A stretch of 64,000 bases of DNA from Caprella mutica (taxonomy: Eukaryota; Arthropoda; Malacostraca; Amphipoda; Caprellidae). The DNA lies in contig CANNZV010000435.1 of the NCBI GenBank assembly GCA_947561585.1, positions 1-64,000 on the forward strand. Direction: 5' to 3'. The notes beneath the pieces were generated by a model. That model was not told the origin of the DNA, made no database searches, and was given only the letters and a program-made list of their open reading frames with translations. The translations under genes and the position numbers were made by a program. Positions 44,218 through 53,600 of this stretch are shown here, piece by piece (positions within the stretch are counted from its first letter, which is position 1; every line of letters starts with the position of its first letter).

Positions 44218-46062
44218 ATGGAAGGGCATACAAATGATCATATTATGTCCTCATCATCTTTTTCAATTACTGAATCTCCTATTTTGGAGGAAGATAGTAA
44301 CTGTGAAATATTAGGAAATTCATTAAATTTTGGTACATCATTCCCTCAGTTCAATTTGATAGATAATGAGTCAGGCTTTGATAACTTCTTGCAGGATTGT
44401 CCAACTACTGCTAGTAATGTAATGACTCAGTCAAATCAAATGGAATCTTCTGCATTCAATCACAAAAGATCTCTTGAACTCTCTACTTTTGAAGATGGCC
44501 AAATTAATGGAACTTATAATGAGGATTATCCACCTCTAATTTCTTGTACAGACAGCTCAATGTTAAATGCTCTTAGAGCTCACAATTCATGTGAAACTCA
44601 AGAAAGTGATATTGAAATTAGTAGAATTATTAGAACAAAGAGATATAAAACAAATCATGCCAACCCTACCAAAATAGTAACTAAGTCAAATGATACTGCA
44701 TCTAAAGTAAATGATTCTAATTCAGAGTTTGGACAATCCTTCGGGAATAATAATCAACAAGATAACTTTCACAAACAAGCTATTATCATTGAACCTGTAA
44801 TAAGTATAGATCCTGAATCCCCCTGCAAGGACATAAACAAGTTCTTTTCAAATGACCTTTTCTTAGCCAGAGAAATAAGCAAATCAATCTTAGGACAATG
44901 CTCTATTGAAAAGACAACAAAAAACTTTAAGAAAAAGATGGTGATTGTGCATCTCCTTAGAGTTAATACAGATCGGCTGAATAAAATTAAAGCTTTAAAT
45001 AGGTTAGGTAACTGGAATATCAAATGTAGAGTACCTGTATCAGAGCAATATTCCAGAGGAGTGATAGGACCTATAGGATGTGATACTCCTCTAGACGAGA
45101 TAACTAGTGAACTAATGCTTTCAATTGCCAATCTGACATCAGTGGAGAGAATCTATAAAGGCAAAGAAAAGATTCCTACAGTAAACATAAAACTGGTCTT
45201 TGACTCTAAAGAAATCCCTAGTTACATTACTCTGTATCATCAGAGATTCAAAGTTAGAGCCTTCATCGATAAGCCTTGGCAATGTTATCGCTGCCAGGGT
45301 TTCGGCCATAATGCAGCCGATTGTAGATTCTCTCCAAGATGCGTAATATGTGCTGGCTCTCATGATACCAGAAATTGTGTTAAAAGGACCAATACTAATG
45401 AAAATAACATTTCTGTAAAATGTGTAAACTGCAATGGTACCCACACTGCTAATTATGGAGGTTGCCCTAGCATATTAAAAGCAAAGGAAGTTGAGAAAAT
45501 TAGGGCCCACCATAAAGTATCCTATAGGGATGCACTAGCCGAGGCAAATAATAAGAAACCTGTTATTGTGAAACAATCTGACATATCTACTAATTACCAA
45601 GTAAATTCCAAGCAAGTCCCTCAAGTCAATTCAAAATCAATTGGCTGCCAGACAGAAACTGATATCCCTCCTAAATCTATTCCCTCTGTTGATATAGTAG
45701 TCAAATTAACAGTACTCATTGTTAAACTAATGAAACTCAAAGATCTCAATAATTCAGATACTGTGGGAAACATAATTCAGCAAGTAATGGGAATCTCTGT
45801 TCCTCTGGCAGTAGTTGATGATGAAGGCATCATAGGTAGTGTAGGAGAAAATAATGTAATTATAAATAAGTCAAATAAGGAATCTCTATCTTCAGACTCT
45901 AGTGAATGTAATTCAAATAATAAAACAGAATTTGTGAAGGTAAGAAATGGAAAGAAGAAGAAAAAGAAGCATAACCAAGATAAACTTACTGAACAAAGCA
46001 AAGAGATCACCTCAGAACAATTGATTATGCATAGGAAAGTGGAATTCCACAAAAATGACTGA
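44218..46062 (+). CDS. LINE ORF1, gag-like nucleic-acid-binding protein, 614 aa
   Basis: ORF1 proteins of this group coat the element RNA and assist target-primed reverse transcription. Residues 1-230 are Ser/Asn-rich and low in structure. A compact region at about 235-345 precedes the zinc knuckles, as in related elements. Three knuckles follow at 356-416: CYRCQGFGHNAADC (CX2CX4HX4C), CVICAGSHDTRNC (CX2CX3HX4C) and CVNCNGTHTANYGGC. A KEVEKIRAHHKVSYRDAL helix lies after them, and a lysine run (NGKKKKKKH) lies near the C-terminus. The first ATG after the leader is used. The stop TGA lies inside the ORF2 start region (ATGACTGA, 46055-46062), so ORF2 translation may depend on termination-reinitiation. 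No frameshift was seen. It is selfish DNA, not a host gene. Confidence 0.93.
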   Translation: MEGHTNDHIMSSSSFSITESPILEEDSNCEILGNSLNFGTSFPQFNLIDNESGFDNFLQDCPTTASNVMTQSNQMESSAFNHKRSLELSTFEDGQINGTYNEDYPPLISCTDSSMLNALRAHNSCETQESDIEISRIIRTKRYKTNHANPTKIVTKSNDTASKVNDSNSEFGQSFGNNNQQDNFHKQAIIIEPVISIDPESPCKDINKFFSNDLFLAREISKSILGQCSIEKTTKNFKKKMVIVHLLRVNTDRLNKIKALNRLGNWNIKCRVPVSEQYSRGVIGPIGCDTPLDEITSELMLSIANLTSVERIYKGKEKIPTVNIKLVFDSKEIPSYITLYHQRFKVRAFIDKPWQCYRCQGFGHNAADCRFSPRCVICAGSHDTRNCVKRTNTNENNISVKCVNCNGTHTANYGGCPSILKAKEVEKIRAHHKVSYRDALAEANNKKPVIVKQSDISTNYQVNSKQVPQVNSKSIGCQTETDIPPKSIPSVDIVVKLTVLIVKLMKLKDLNNSDTVGNIIQQVMGISVPLAVVDDEGIIGSVGENNVIINKSNKESLSSDSSECNSNNKTEFVKVRNGKKKKKKHNQDKLTEQSKEITSEQLIMHRKVEFHKND

Positions 46063-49000
46063 CAAACTTGATATTTTAAATTGGAATTGTCACAGCCTGT
46101 ATACAAAACTTTCTCATTTTAAAATAATACTGTATTCAAGGAAGCCTCATGTAGTTTGTCTATGTGAAACATGGCTCAAAGAAAATAGATTACCTAATTT
46201 CATAAATTATAAACCTTTTTTTGTATGTAGACAGAATAGAGCAGGTGGAGGAATAGCCATCCTGGTACGCAGTGATATATGCGTAAAAGAAATTAATTTA
46301 GTTAATTATGTAAATAGTGTTCTAGAAGTACAGGCTGTGACAATTTATTCCTCAAATAGCAAACTTGATATTTTAAATATGTATAATCCTAATGTAAATG
46401 TATCTGTCAGTGAATTTGAGCATTACTTTGGTCAACTGGGACAAAATAGAGTAATTGTAGGTGATTTTAATGCCCATAGTAATATGTGGGATACAGACAA
46501 TATAGAAAACTTAACTGGAGACAGTCTGAGCCAGGTACTGCTCAATGACCCTGACCTTTGCTTATTGACCCCAACTAATTTTCCTACTTATTATCACACA
46601 GCAACTCGGAAATTTTCAACATTAGATTTATGCCTGGTTAGTGGCTCTTTAATGAGCTCATCTAATATTTCCCTAGGAGAAGATATGGGTAGTGACCATT
46701 GTCCTGTGAATATATCTATCAATTTCAAACCTGATCTCAATCCTTTCAAAAGAAGAAAGAGATGGATTTTTGGTACCTCTAAAACTTGGTCAGATTGGAG
46801 AGGAGCCTTACCAAAAAGAACTGACAATAAACTATCTTTAGAAAACTCTTACAATGCATTTTTACAGTCTCTTATAGATACAAGTAGAGATTATTTTAAA
46901 TGTACTAAAGAGGTGGTTAATCCTAAATACTCAAAGACTTGGTGGAATCATGAATGTGATTCCTTTATTAAAATTAGGAGAAACAAGAAAAATATTTTCC
47001 ACAAGCACCCCACTGTTGATAATCTTGTAGCTCTACGTAGGGCTGAGGCTGATGTGAAAAGAGTTACAAAAAGAGCCAAGAAGGATTCATTCAAAAGTTT
47101 CTCAAGTGTCCTAACAAAAGACACTCCATCTAGTGTAATATGGAAACAAATAGGTAGATTAACAGGTAAAGCAAATAAAACTTACTCTCAACCAATAAAC
47201 TATAACAACCAAATTATTACTAACTCTAATCAGAAAGCAAATATAATTGCTGAGCATTACTATAATATTTTTAATAGTCAATTTCATGGTGTTCGTCCTA
47301 ATAATTTCCTCCTCCAGGTAACCCTCGCATTGATAGATGAAGCAGATTTGGATTACAATTCCAAGTTTAATATGAATGAACTAACCTGTGCATTAAGTTC
47401 TCTTAAAGACACTACTGCTGGTCATGATTATCTACATAATCAGATGCTGAAAAATCTCCCAGCTGAATACCAAAAATGGATTTTAGAAATCATTAATGAA
47501 AGCTTTAATAGCTCTATTATTTTGCAGGAGTGGAAACTAGCTATAATTCTGCCCATTCTCAAACCTGAAAAATCTCCCTCTGAACCCTCTGCTTACAGGC
47601 CTATTTCTCTTCTTCCATGTTTTAGTAAATTAATTGAAAGATTAGTATGTAATAGACTTAATTATGTCCTTGAAAGAAAAAACATGCTGAGTGAGACTCA
47701 AGGAGGGTTCAGAAAGAGAATGTGTACCTTAGATCAGATATCTAGATTGGAGAACTGTGTAAGAGATGCTCTATATAACAGACAGATATGTATAGCAGTA
47801 TTTTTTGACATTAGTCATGCATATGATGGTATCTGGCATCTGGGATTGCTTTCAGAAGTAGTCAGAGTTGGTATTAGAGGTAAGATGCTAGGCTGGATTA
47901 GAGAATATTTGACAGGTAGGAAATTTCAGGTATATTTTGAGGGTGAATACTCTGATGAATTTGACATGTCCTCAGGTGTGCCACAAGGCTCCATTCTAGC
48001 ACCCACTTTATTTAATATAATGATGTCCAGTATTCCCCACTCAGAAAATGTAAAAATGGCAGAATATGCTGATGATATTGTTATTTTTGGTTCTGGATCA
48101 GAGATCAATGTATTAAAAGAATCTATTCAAAATCATATAGATAAACTAACTGATTGGTTCTGTCAGTGGGGATTTAAATTAAATAGAAACAAAACTAAAG
48201 CAATGATGTTCACTTTGAAACAGTTACAGGAACCAAATATTACAATTGAAGGTGATCCTATAGAATTTGTTGCAAAATACAAATATTTAGGAATTATTTT
48301 TGATAAACCAAGGTTAACATGGTCACCTCAAATAAAATATATAACTAATAAATGTGTAACAAAAATGAATATTCTGAAAATTGTCTCCCATCATCACTGG
48401 GGAGCAGATAGAGAAGTACTCCTAAAATTGTACAAGTCACTCGTTCGTAGTATCTTGGATTATGGGAGCATTTTCTATATGACAGCAAGTATAACTCATT
48501 TAAATAAATTGAATAAAATCCAAAATAACTGTTTAAGATTAGCCATTGGAGCAAGAAAAACTTCACCTATACTATCATTAGAAGTAGAAAGTAATGTCCC
48601 TCCCCTGCACTTCCACAGAAATAATAATCTCTTAAAATATTATTTTAGATTGTGTGAGCTACCAAAGAACACTCCAGTAACAGATGAACTGTTTGAGTCA
48701 GCTGTGGAGCATTACCACAAGGCATGGTCATCTACTGTGAGAATGCCTCCAGTCATTGTGAGATGCTGGCAGGCTTTGAAGAAGTGCCAATTTCCTGTGC
48801 CTCACCCACAATTCACAGAACTTATATCTCCTATTCCCCCATGGGTTGACTTTAACTTTTTTGTTAAACCAGAAATAGAATCTATGCCCTCAAAGAATGA
48901 CCTAACGGAATGGCAAATAAAATCTATTTTCAATAATCTTAAAGAAACCCATTATAAATCATTCATGGAAATATATACAGATGGATCTGTCATGTCTGAG

Positions 49001-49861
49001 AATGAAATATCAACCTCTGCTGCTCTGGTGATATTTAATGAGACACATATATATGATGGATGGAAACTAAATCCTATAATTACTATATTAGGAGCTGAAC
49101 TTTTTGCTATATATAAAGCATTGGAATACCTCTCTAATAGAGTCCACCATGCAGCAGGGGGAGTGGTAATATTCTCAGACTCTCAGTCTGGTCTACATTC
49201 AATACTGAATAAAAATCCTAAGACCCATATTAACCTTGTATATAAAATACAAAATCTTTTACTTGATCTTAATTTCCAATATAAAGTAATTATTCAATTT
49301 ATTCCCAGTCACAGAGGAATAGTGGGTAATGAGCTGGCTGATGCAGGTGCAAAGGGTGCTCATGGTCTCACTTACATCACAGAATCTCCTATTTGCAAGA
49401 GAGAGAAAAGTAGACTTTTATCAGTAAAACAGCTAAGAGAATGGCAGGAATATTGGTATGGTCAGGTAGAAACTACAAATAAAGGTAAACACTTGAGAAT
49501 GATAAAAGAAAACATTTCATTTTGGCCATGGGCCTCACACTCTGTCAGAACAATTGAAACTGCCTTGGCTAAACTTCGTATTGGTCATGTTGGTTTGAAT
49601 AGTCATGTAGCTAGATTTGATATGAGGGATAGTAATCTATGCAATTGTGGTAATGTTGAAACTGTAGAACACTTCTTTCTTTCTTGCCCTGATCTCTCTG
49701 ATATTCGTGATACTCTCAATAGGAGAATGCAAGATTTAAGTGTTCCAATGAATTTGAGAAACTTATTGGGTGGGGGATGTTTTAATGAACAGAAGCAGAA
49801 AAATATAATATATGCAGTAGTAGAATACCTACATGTATCAAATAGAATGAATGATTTTTAA
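46055..49861 (+). CDS. LINE ORF2: endonuclease, reverse transcriptase, RNase H, 1268 aa
   Basis: This is the enzyme that nicks chromosomal DNA and copies the element RNA at the nick. Residues about 1-230 form an APE-type endonuclease: WNCHS, the Glu of CETWLKE, GDFNAHSNMWD, FSTLDLCLVS and GSDHCPV. The reverse transcriptase spans about 490-770: KPEKSPSEPSAYRPISLLP, QGGFRKRMCTLDQI, FFDISHAYDGIWH, SSGVPQGSILAPTLFN and the catalytic YADD at 671-674. RNase H spans about 970-1105: YTDGS with Asp976, GAELFAIYKAL, FSDSQSGLHS and GNELADAGAK with Asp1096, so all the acidic residues are present. A terminal CNCGNVETVEHFFLSC is the usual C-terminal Cys/His motif. There are no stops or shifts, so the protein looks functional. 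It overlaps ORF1 by 8 bp. Confidence 0.96.
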   Translation: MTDKLDILNWNCHSLYTKLSHFKIILYSRKPHVVCLCETWLKENRLPNFINYKPFFVCRQNRAGGGIAILVRSDICVKEINLVNYVNSVLEVQAVTIYSSNSKLDILNMYNPNVNVSVSEFEHYFGQLGQNRVIVGDFNAHSNMWDTDNIENLTGDSLSQVLLNDPDLCLLTPTNFPTYYHTATRKFSTLDLCLVSGSLMSSSNISLGEDMGSDHCPVNISINFKPDLNPFKRRKRWIFGTSKTWSDWRGALPKRTDNKLSLENSYNAFLQSLIDTSRDYFKCTKEVVNPKYSKTWWNHECDSFIKIRRNKKNIFHKHPTVDNLVALRRAEADVKRVTKRAKKDSFKSFSSVLTKDTPSSVIWKQIGRLTGKANKTYSQPINYNNQIITNSNQKANIIAEHYYNIFNSQFHGVRPNNFLLQVTLALIDEADLDYNSKFNMNELTCALSSLKDTTAGHDYLHNQMLKNLPAEYQKWILEIINESFNSSIILQEWKLAIILPILKPEKSPSEPSAYRPISLLPCFSKLIERLVCNRLNYVLERKNMLSETQGGFRKRMCTLDQISRLENCVRDALYNRQICIAVFFDISHAYDGIWHLGLLSEVVRVGIRGKMLGWIREYLTGRKFQVYFEGEYSDEFDMSSGVPQGSILAPTLFNIMMSSIPHSENVKMAEYADDIVIFGSGSEINVLKESIQNHIDKLTDWFCQWGFKLNRNKTKAMMFTLKQLQEPNITIEGDPIEFVAKYKYLGIIFDKPRLTWSPQIKYITNKCVTKMNILKIVSHHHWGADREVLLKLYKSLVRSILDYGSIFYMTASITHLNKLNKIQNNCLRLAIGARKTSPILSLEVESNVPPLHFHRNNNLLKYYFRLCELPKNTPVTDELFESAVEHYHKAWSSTVRMPPVIVRCWQALKKCQFPVPHPQFTELISPIPPWVDFNFFVKPEIESMPSKNDLTEWQIKSIFNNLKETHYKSFMEIYTDGSVMSENEISTSAALVIFNETHIYDGWKLNPIITILGAELFAIYKALEYLSNRVHHAAGGVVIFSDSQSGLHSILNKNPKTHINLVYKIQNLLLDLNFQYKVIIQFIPSHRGIVGNELADAGAKGAHGLTYITESPICKREKSRLLSVKQLREWQEYWYGQVETTNKGKHLRMIKENISFWPWASHSVRTIETALAKLRIGHVGLNSHVARFDMRDSNLCNCGNVETVEHFFLSCPDLSDIRDTLNRRMQDLSVPMNLRNLLGGGCFNEQKQKNIIYAVVEYLHVSNRMNDF

Positions 49862-50189
49862 TGTTGAACTACTGCCTCTGGATCTTCCCCTTATAAAATA
49901 ACCTTGTAATATTAACAAATGATAACTAACCCTAATTTTTTCCTATTAAGTAACTGTTCTGAAACAGAATAAAAAAGTTACAAAACGCTCCTATTCTAGA
50001 TAAAGTTCTAATGTAAACCCCTCATGTAAGGGAGTGTTTTGTAATGTAAATTTGCTGAATAAATAATAAGCAACCGCAGAGGCCCCTGAATATTCTCACT
50101 TCCATTATATTATTGATTTTGTCTGGGTAATTGCATGTGAAAATGGAATACCAAATTATTGTTAGAGTCCCCATTAATATAATGATGTA

Positions 50190-50554
50190 CCAGTCTCACT
50201 GTCTCTTGAGGCGCCTCGTGGCCCACCAGGCGAGGCGATGGCAATTGGAGTACAACCAGGTCATCAAATCTCCAACCTCTGCAGTGCAATTAGGCCGTGG
50301 TAGTTGGCTACTAACTCGGCATAACTAATAAATGACACTAATACACTATATTATGGGTGCTGTATTTCTATGAGCCAAGACCACTATCCATATCTAACAT
50401 TATTTTTTCTTTTACAGAAAGTGATAGCTAGACTACTGGCTGAATCTGAAGACCTGAGGTGCATGGTGTCCATTGGGTCCGATAACCTCATTAAACTGAA
50501 GAAGAAAGAAAGAAAGAACTTGTTGGAATATGTTTTAAATCTGGCAGATTGACA
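50190..50554 (+). other. Possible host exons just after the LINE
   Basis: A segment ending at 50259 (LRRLVAHQARRWQLEYNQ) joins in frame to 50418 after TCTTTTACAG, giving YNQKVIARLLAESEDLR and a stop at 50549-50551. The donor after CAG would be GTCATC, which is weak. The composition is more protein-like than the surroundings. It may be the tail of a gene cut by the LINE, or upstream leader of the Kelch transcript. No family is recognised. Confidence 0.3.
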
Positions 50555-50625
50555 ATTGAGAAGAACTATTCACCATATTCTGGAGACTGAGTGAACTTGG
50601 CTTGTGATAAAAAGAATCATTAAAC

Positions 50626-53600
50626 ATGGTAGGTTACCATTGATGTTGACAGTTGATTCATTGCCTATAATTATAATATAGATTCCTAATAATAATATTA
50701 TCCTATAAACCTGAGTATAAAGTATAAACTACCTCAGTCTACCTGTAAGTTTTCAAGTTTGTAAGTTGTAACCTATTTTAACCTAACATCTAATGATCTA
50801 AGTATTTTGAGTTTTCTAATTGAGGTAGGTATAAATAAACTAGGTATGAAGCTAACTATGTTTATTTAGTTAATTAACTATGGAGCTCAGAGCGAGAGCT
50901 GGAGGCTCTACTTATTTTCTAATTTTTATCTTAGTTAGCCTGCCAGTGGCAGTCTCAGTCTGCAAAGTGTGTCAAATCTGTCACCAAGATTTATATTTCA
51001 GGACAATTAGTCTCCAAAAAATTTCAAATTTGTCTCCAAAATGACCAAATTTCTTCAAAATGTCTCCAATAATATTATAATAACATGTAAACATAAGAAT
51101 TATTAATTAGAAAATAGCCAGACTGCAGGAACTGGCCAGACTCCATTGAAAATAATATTCTGGCCCAAGTAAAATAGTATGTCTCATAAACTCGCCATTT
51201 GTCTCTCCAGCTCTCTCCAAAATTCAACAAATTCTCTCCAAAATGATCAAATTTTCATAAATTCTCTCCAAAATAACATTGTAGCATAGGAGAAAAATAG
51301 ATAAAACTCGCCATTTGCAATTGAAGGGCTCAAAATAACTGTCACAAACTCGCCATTAAAATGGCGAGTTTGGACATGCTTTATTAATTGGATTCTGGCT
51401 AAGTCGGTAGATATTTAGCTATTTATCCCTATGTTTCAATTAATTTTCGGTGGATAAATGGGTAAAATGTTGGTTGATCAGCCTACCTAATAGTAATTAC
51501 TGGAAATTTATGGTGGATTTTTTCAGCTTTTTCAAAAAGTCAGTGGAATTTTATGCACCAAATACAGACTGGGGAACTGGACTGGTAAACTGTTCTCCAA
51601 GAAATACTCTATTTTGGCTTTTGTTCTCAGTAAAATACATGTTAAATTGTTAATATAGGAGGAAAACAGGAAATTGAGGATTGTTCGCACAGAAAATGTT
51701 AAAAATGTCCCATATTCTGCTGACTGGGAAAATAGTCACCAAGATCTTGTTTTGATGAATTTTCCCTCAAATATAGTCTCCAAAGATCTTTGGCGACATG
51801 GGCGCCAGCGCCACGGCGCGCTTTGCAGACTGTTAATAATAGAAATAGAGAGTTTATAAGCCTAAGCCACAATATTATATTTGAAATACTGACTGGGTTG
51901 TTAGTTGTAATTTTAATTATTGCAAGTCTGGCTTTATAAAGATTTTTATCCTTTTTGCAGGCTGACAGTGACAGCAAGGAAATGAAAGTTCATCACTATA
52001 CAGATTTGCATCATTCGAACTTCTTCCAAAAACTCAAGCATTTCGATGATGATTTTACTGATGTTACTATATGCTGTAACAATGGACAGCCCTTAAAAGT
52101 AAGTAATTGTTCCAACAATTTGGAATATATCAATATATGTAATAGCTACACAGAATACACTGATCATGGTTGATGTCTGCAACTCGCTGGTAGAGACTAA
52201 AAGCGAGTTTGAACACCACACTCAGACTAAAGAAAAGTTAGATTGAAATAAAATAATTGTTGCAATGAAGGTCCTTCTTTTCAGGCCCACAAACTGATCT
52301 TGTCAATTGGAAGTGATTATTTTGGAACTATGTTCTCTGTGGAAATGAGAGAGAGCAATAGTGATAAAGTATACATTCAAGACACACCTTCGGACATAGT
52401 GAAGATTGTTCTTGATTTTATCTACTATGGTAAGTTCTAATGCATTGATTATTTGATACTCTTCAATTTGCAAGTTCCTATTATGATAAAGTATGCCATT
52501 TGAGTGTAATGAATTTGTGTAGGATGTACAAATAGGCCAGCAAGTAGTAAGTTATACCTACCTTTTCATTCTTCATAATATTTACATCATGTGTAGCTAA
52601 TTAAAAATATTAATATGTATTTATTGATAAGTAGCTATTTACAATAGCTATCTATTGATTATGAACATTATTTATAAATTAATTTTTATGTAGCTACTGT
52701 AACTAACTACCTACTTATTTTAAAGTTAGCTAATCTCATTTAGCTCTTGTGTACCATCAGAATAATGTTTTCTATCAAGCAGCTAACTGGTATTTGCTAC
52801 ATTAATTGCTATTAATTCAATTAATCCTTGAATTTGTTCATAGTCATCTTTAACAGAGTTTCATCTTGTTTTTATTTTGCAGGTGAAGTTGGTGGAGTAA
52901 TGGAAGATAATGTCCTTGATGTTGCTATGGCTGCTGATAAATTTCTTCTTCCTGATCTTAGAGATTTTTGCGAGTCTTCAATAGAAAAAATATCTACCAA
53001 AGAGAGAGTGGTTGACATGTATAAGTATGTACCTAAGAGAAAACATTTATAAGTAGATACTTAATGTAAAATATTCTGTGTAGTTCATCTCAAATCACTT
53101 AGTATGTAGCTAGTACAAAAATAAATTATTTTTTATTAACCAATTTTAAATTAATTATATTCTTTATTCCTAGTATTTAATTAACTGGCTTTTATTATTC
53201 TCTATAGCCTTCAAGAGCTCTATCCTGAAGCTGTCTGTGGTAAATGAAAGAGAAGGGGGGTCTCTTGGGCCCTTAACTGTTGTAATTTGAATTATTGATT
53301 ACAACTCTTCGTATTTTTTCTCAGTTCAATCGAGAGTCTCAATATACCATGGATGGAAGGGCACCTCTTCAAATTGTTGGAGAGTAACTTCAGTTATCTT
53401 CTGAATGATGGAACTATTGAAAAGCTATCTCCTAATTGTATGAAGCAGCTAATCGTCTCTGAAAATATTGTCATTGACAATGAACTGGAGGTTAGATGAA
53501 ATAAATATATCCTTTTCAATCAACAGCTTGTTAGATGTACAGGCATCCCCCGCTTTAGTTACCAAATCACAACTCAGATTGTTTACCAAACGGTTGCTAA

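Larger units (their letters stand above)
43860..50070 (+). mobile_element. Full-length I/Jockey-type LINE (non-LTR retrotransposon)
   Basis: Two intact overlapping ORFs, a leader of about 350 bp and a 3' UTR of about 200 bp ending in TAA-type triplets (GAATAAATAATAA, about 50058-50070), with AATAAA inside. An RNase H domain after the reverse transcriptase together with a gag-like ORF1 carrying three zinc knuckles fits the I group better than Jockey itself. The 3' end is placed at the TAA run. The 5' end is an estimate because no target duplication was found. With both ORFs open, the copy is young and could be mobile. Confidence 0.9.
51118..51727 (-). mobile_element. Subfamily B CCAGTCTGCA MITE, interrupted
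   Basis: Reverse copy of the 159-bp element at 39208. Left CCAGACTGCAGGAACTGG, right CCATATTCTGCTGACTGG. Perfect 8-bp duplication GAAAATAG at 51110-51117 and 51728-51735. It is interrupted near its left end by the subfamily C element at 51136. Confidence 0.92.
50956..51832. mobile_element. Possible outermost CCAGTCTGCA element in Kelch intron 1
   Basis: Left CAGTCTGCAAAGTGTGTC, right CGCGCTTTGCAGACTG, enclosing the nested copies at 51118. No target duplication was found, so the ends are provisional. TGTCTCCAAAA-type words recur inside. Confidence 0.45.

Noticed and set aside
44769..48566. Minus-strand frames of 60-120 codons
   Set aside because: Antisense shadows of the LINE ORFs.
43720..50100. 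Target-site duplication of the LINE
   Set aside because: No matching flank pair was found around the estimated ends, so the 5' boundary is left open.
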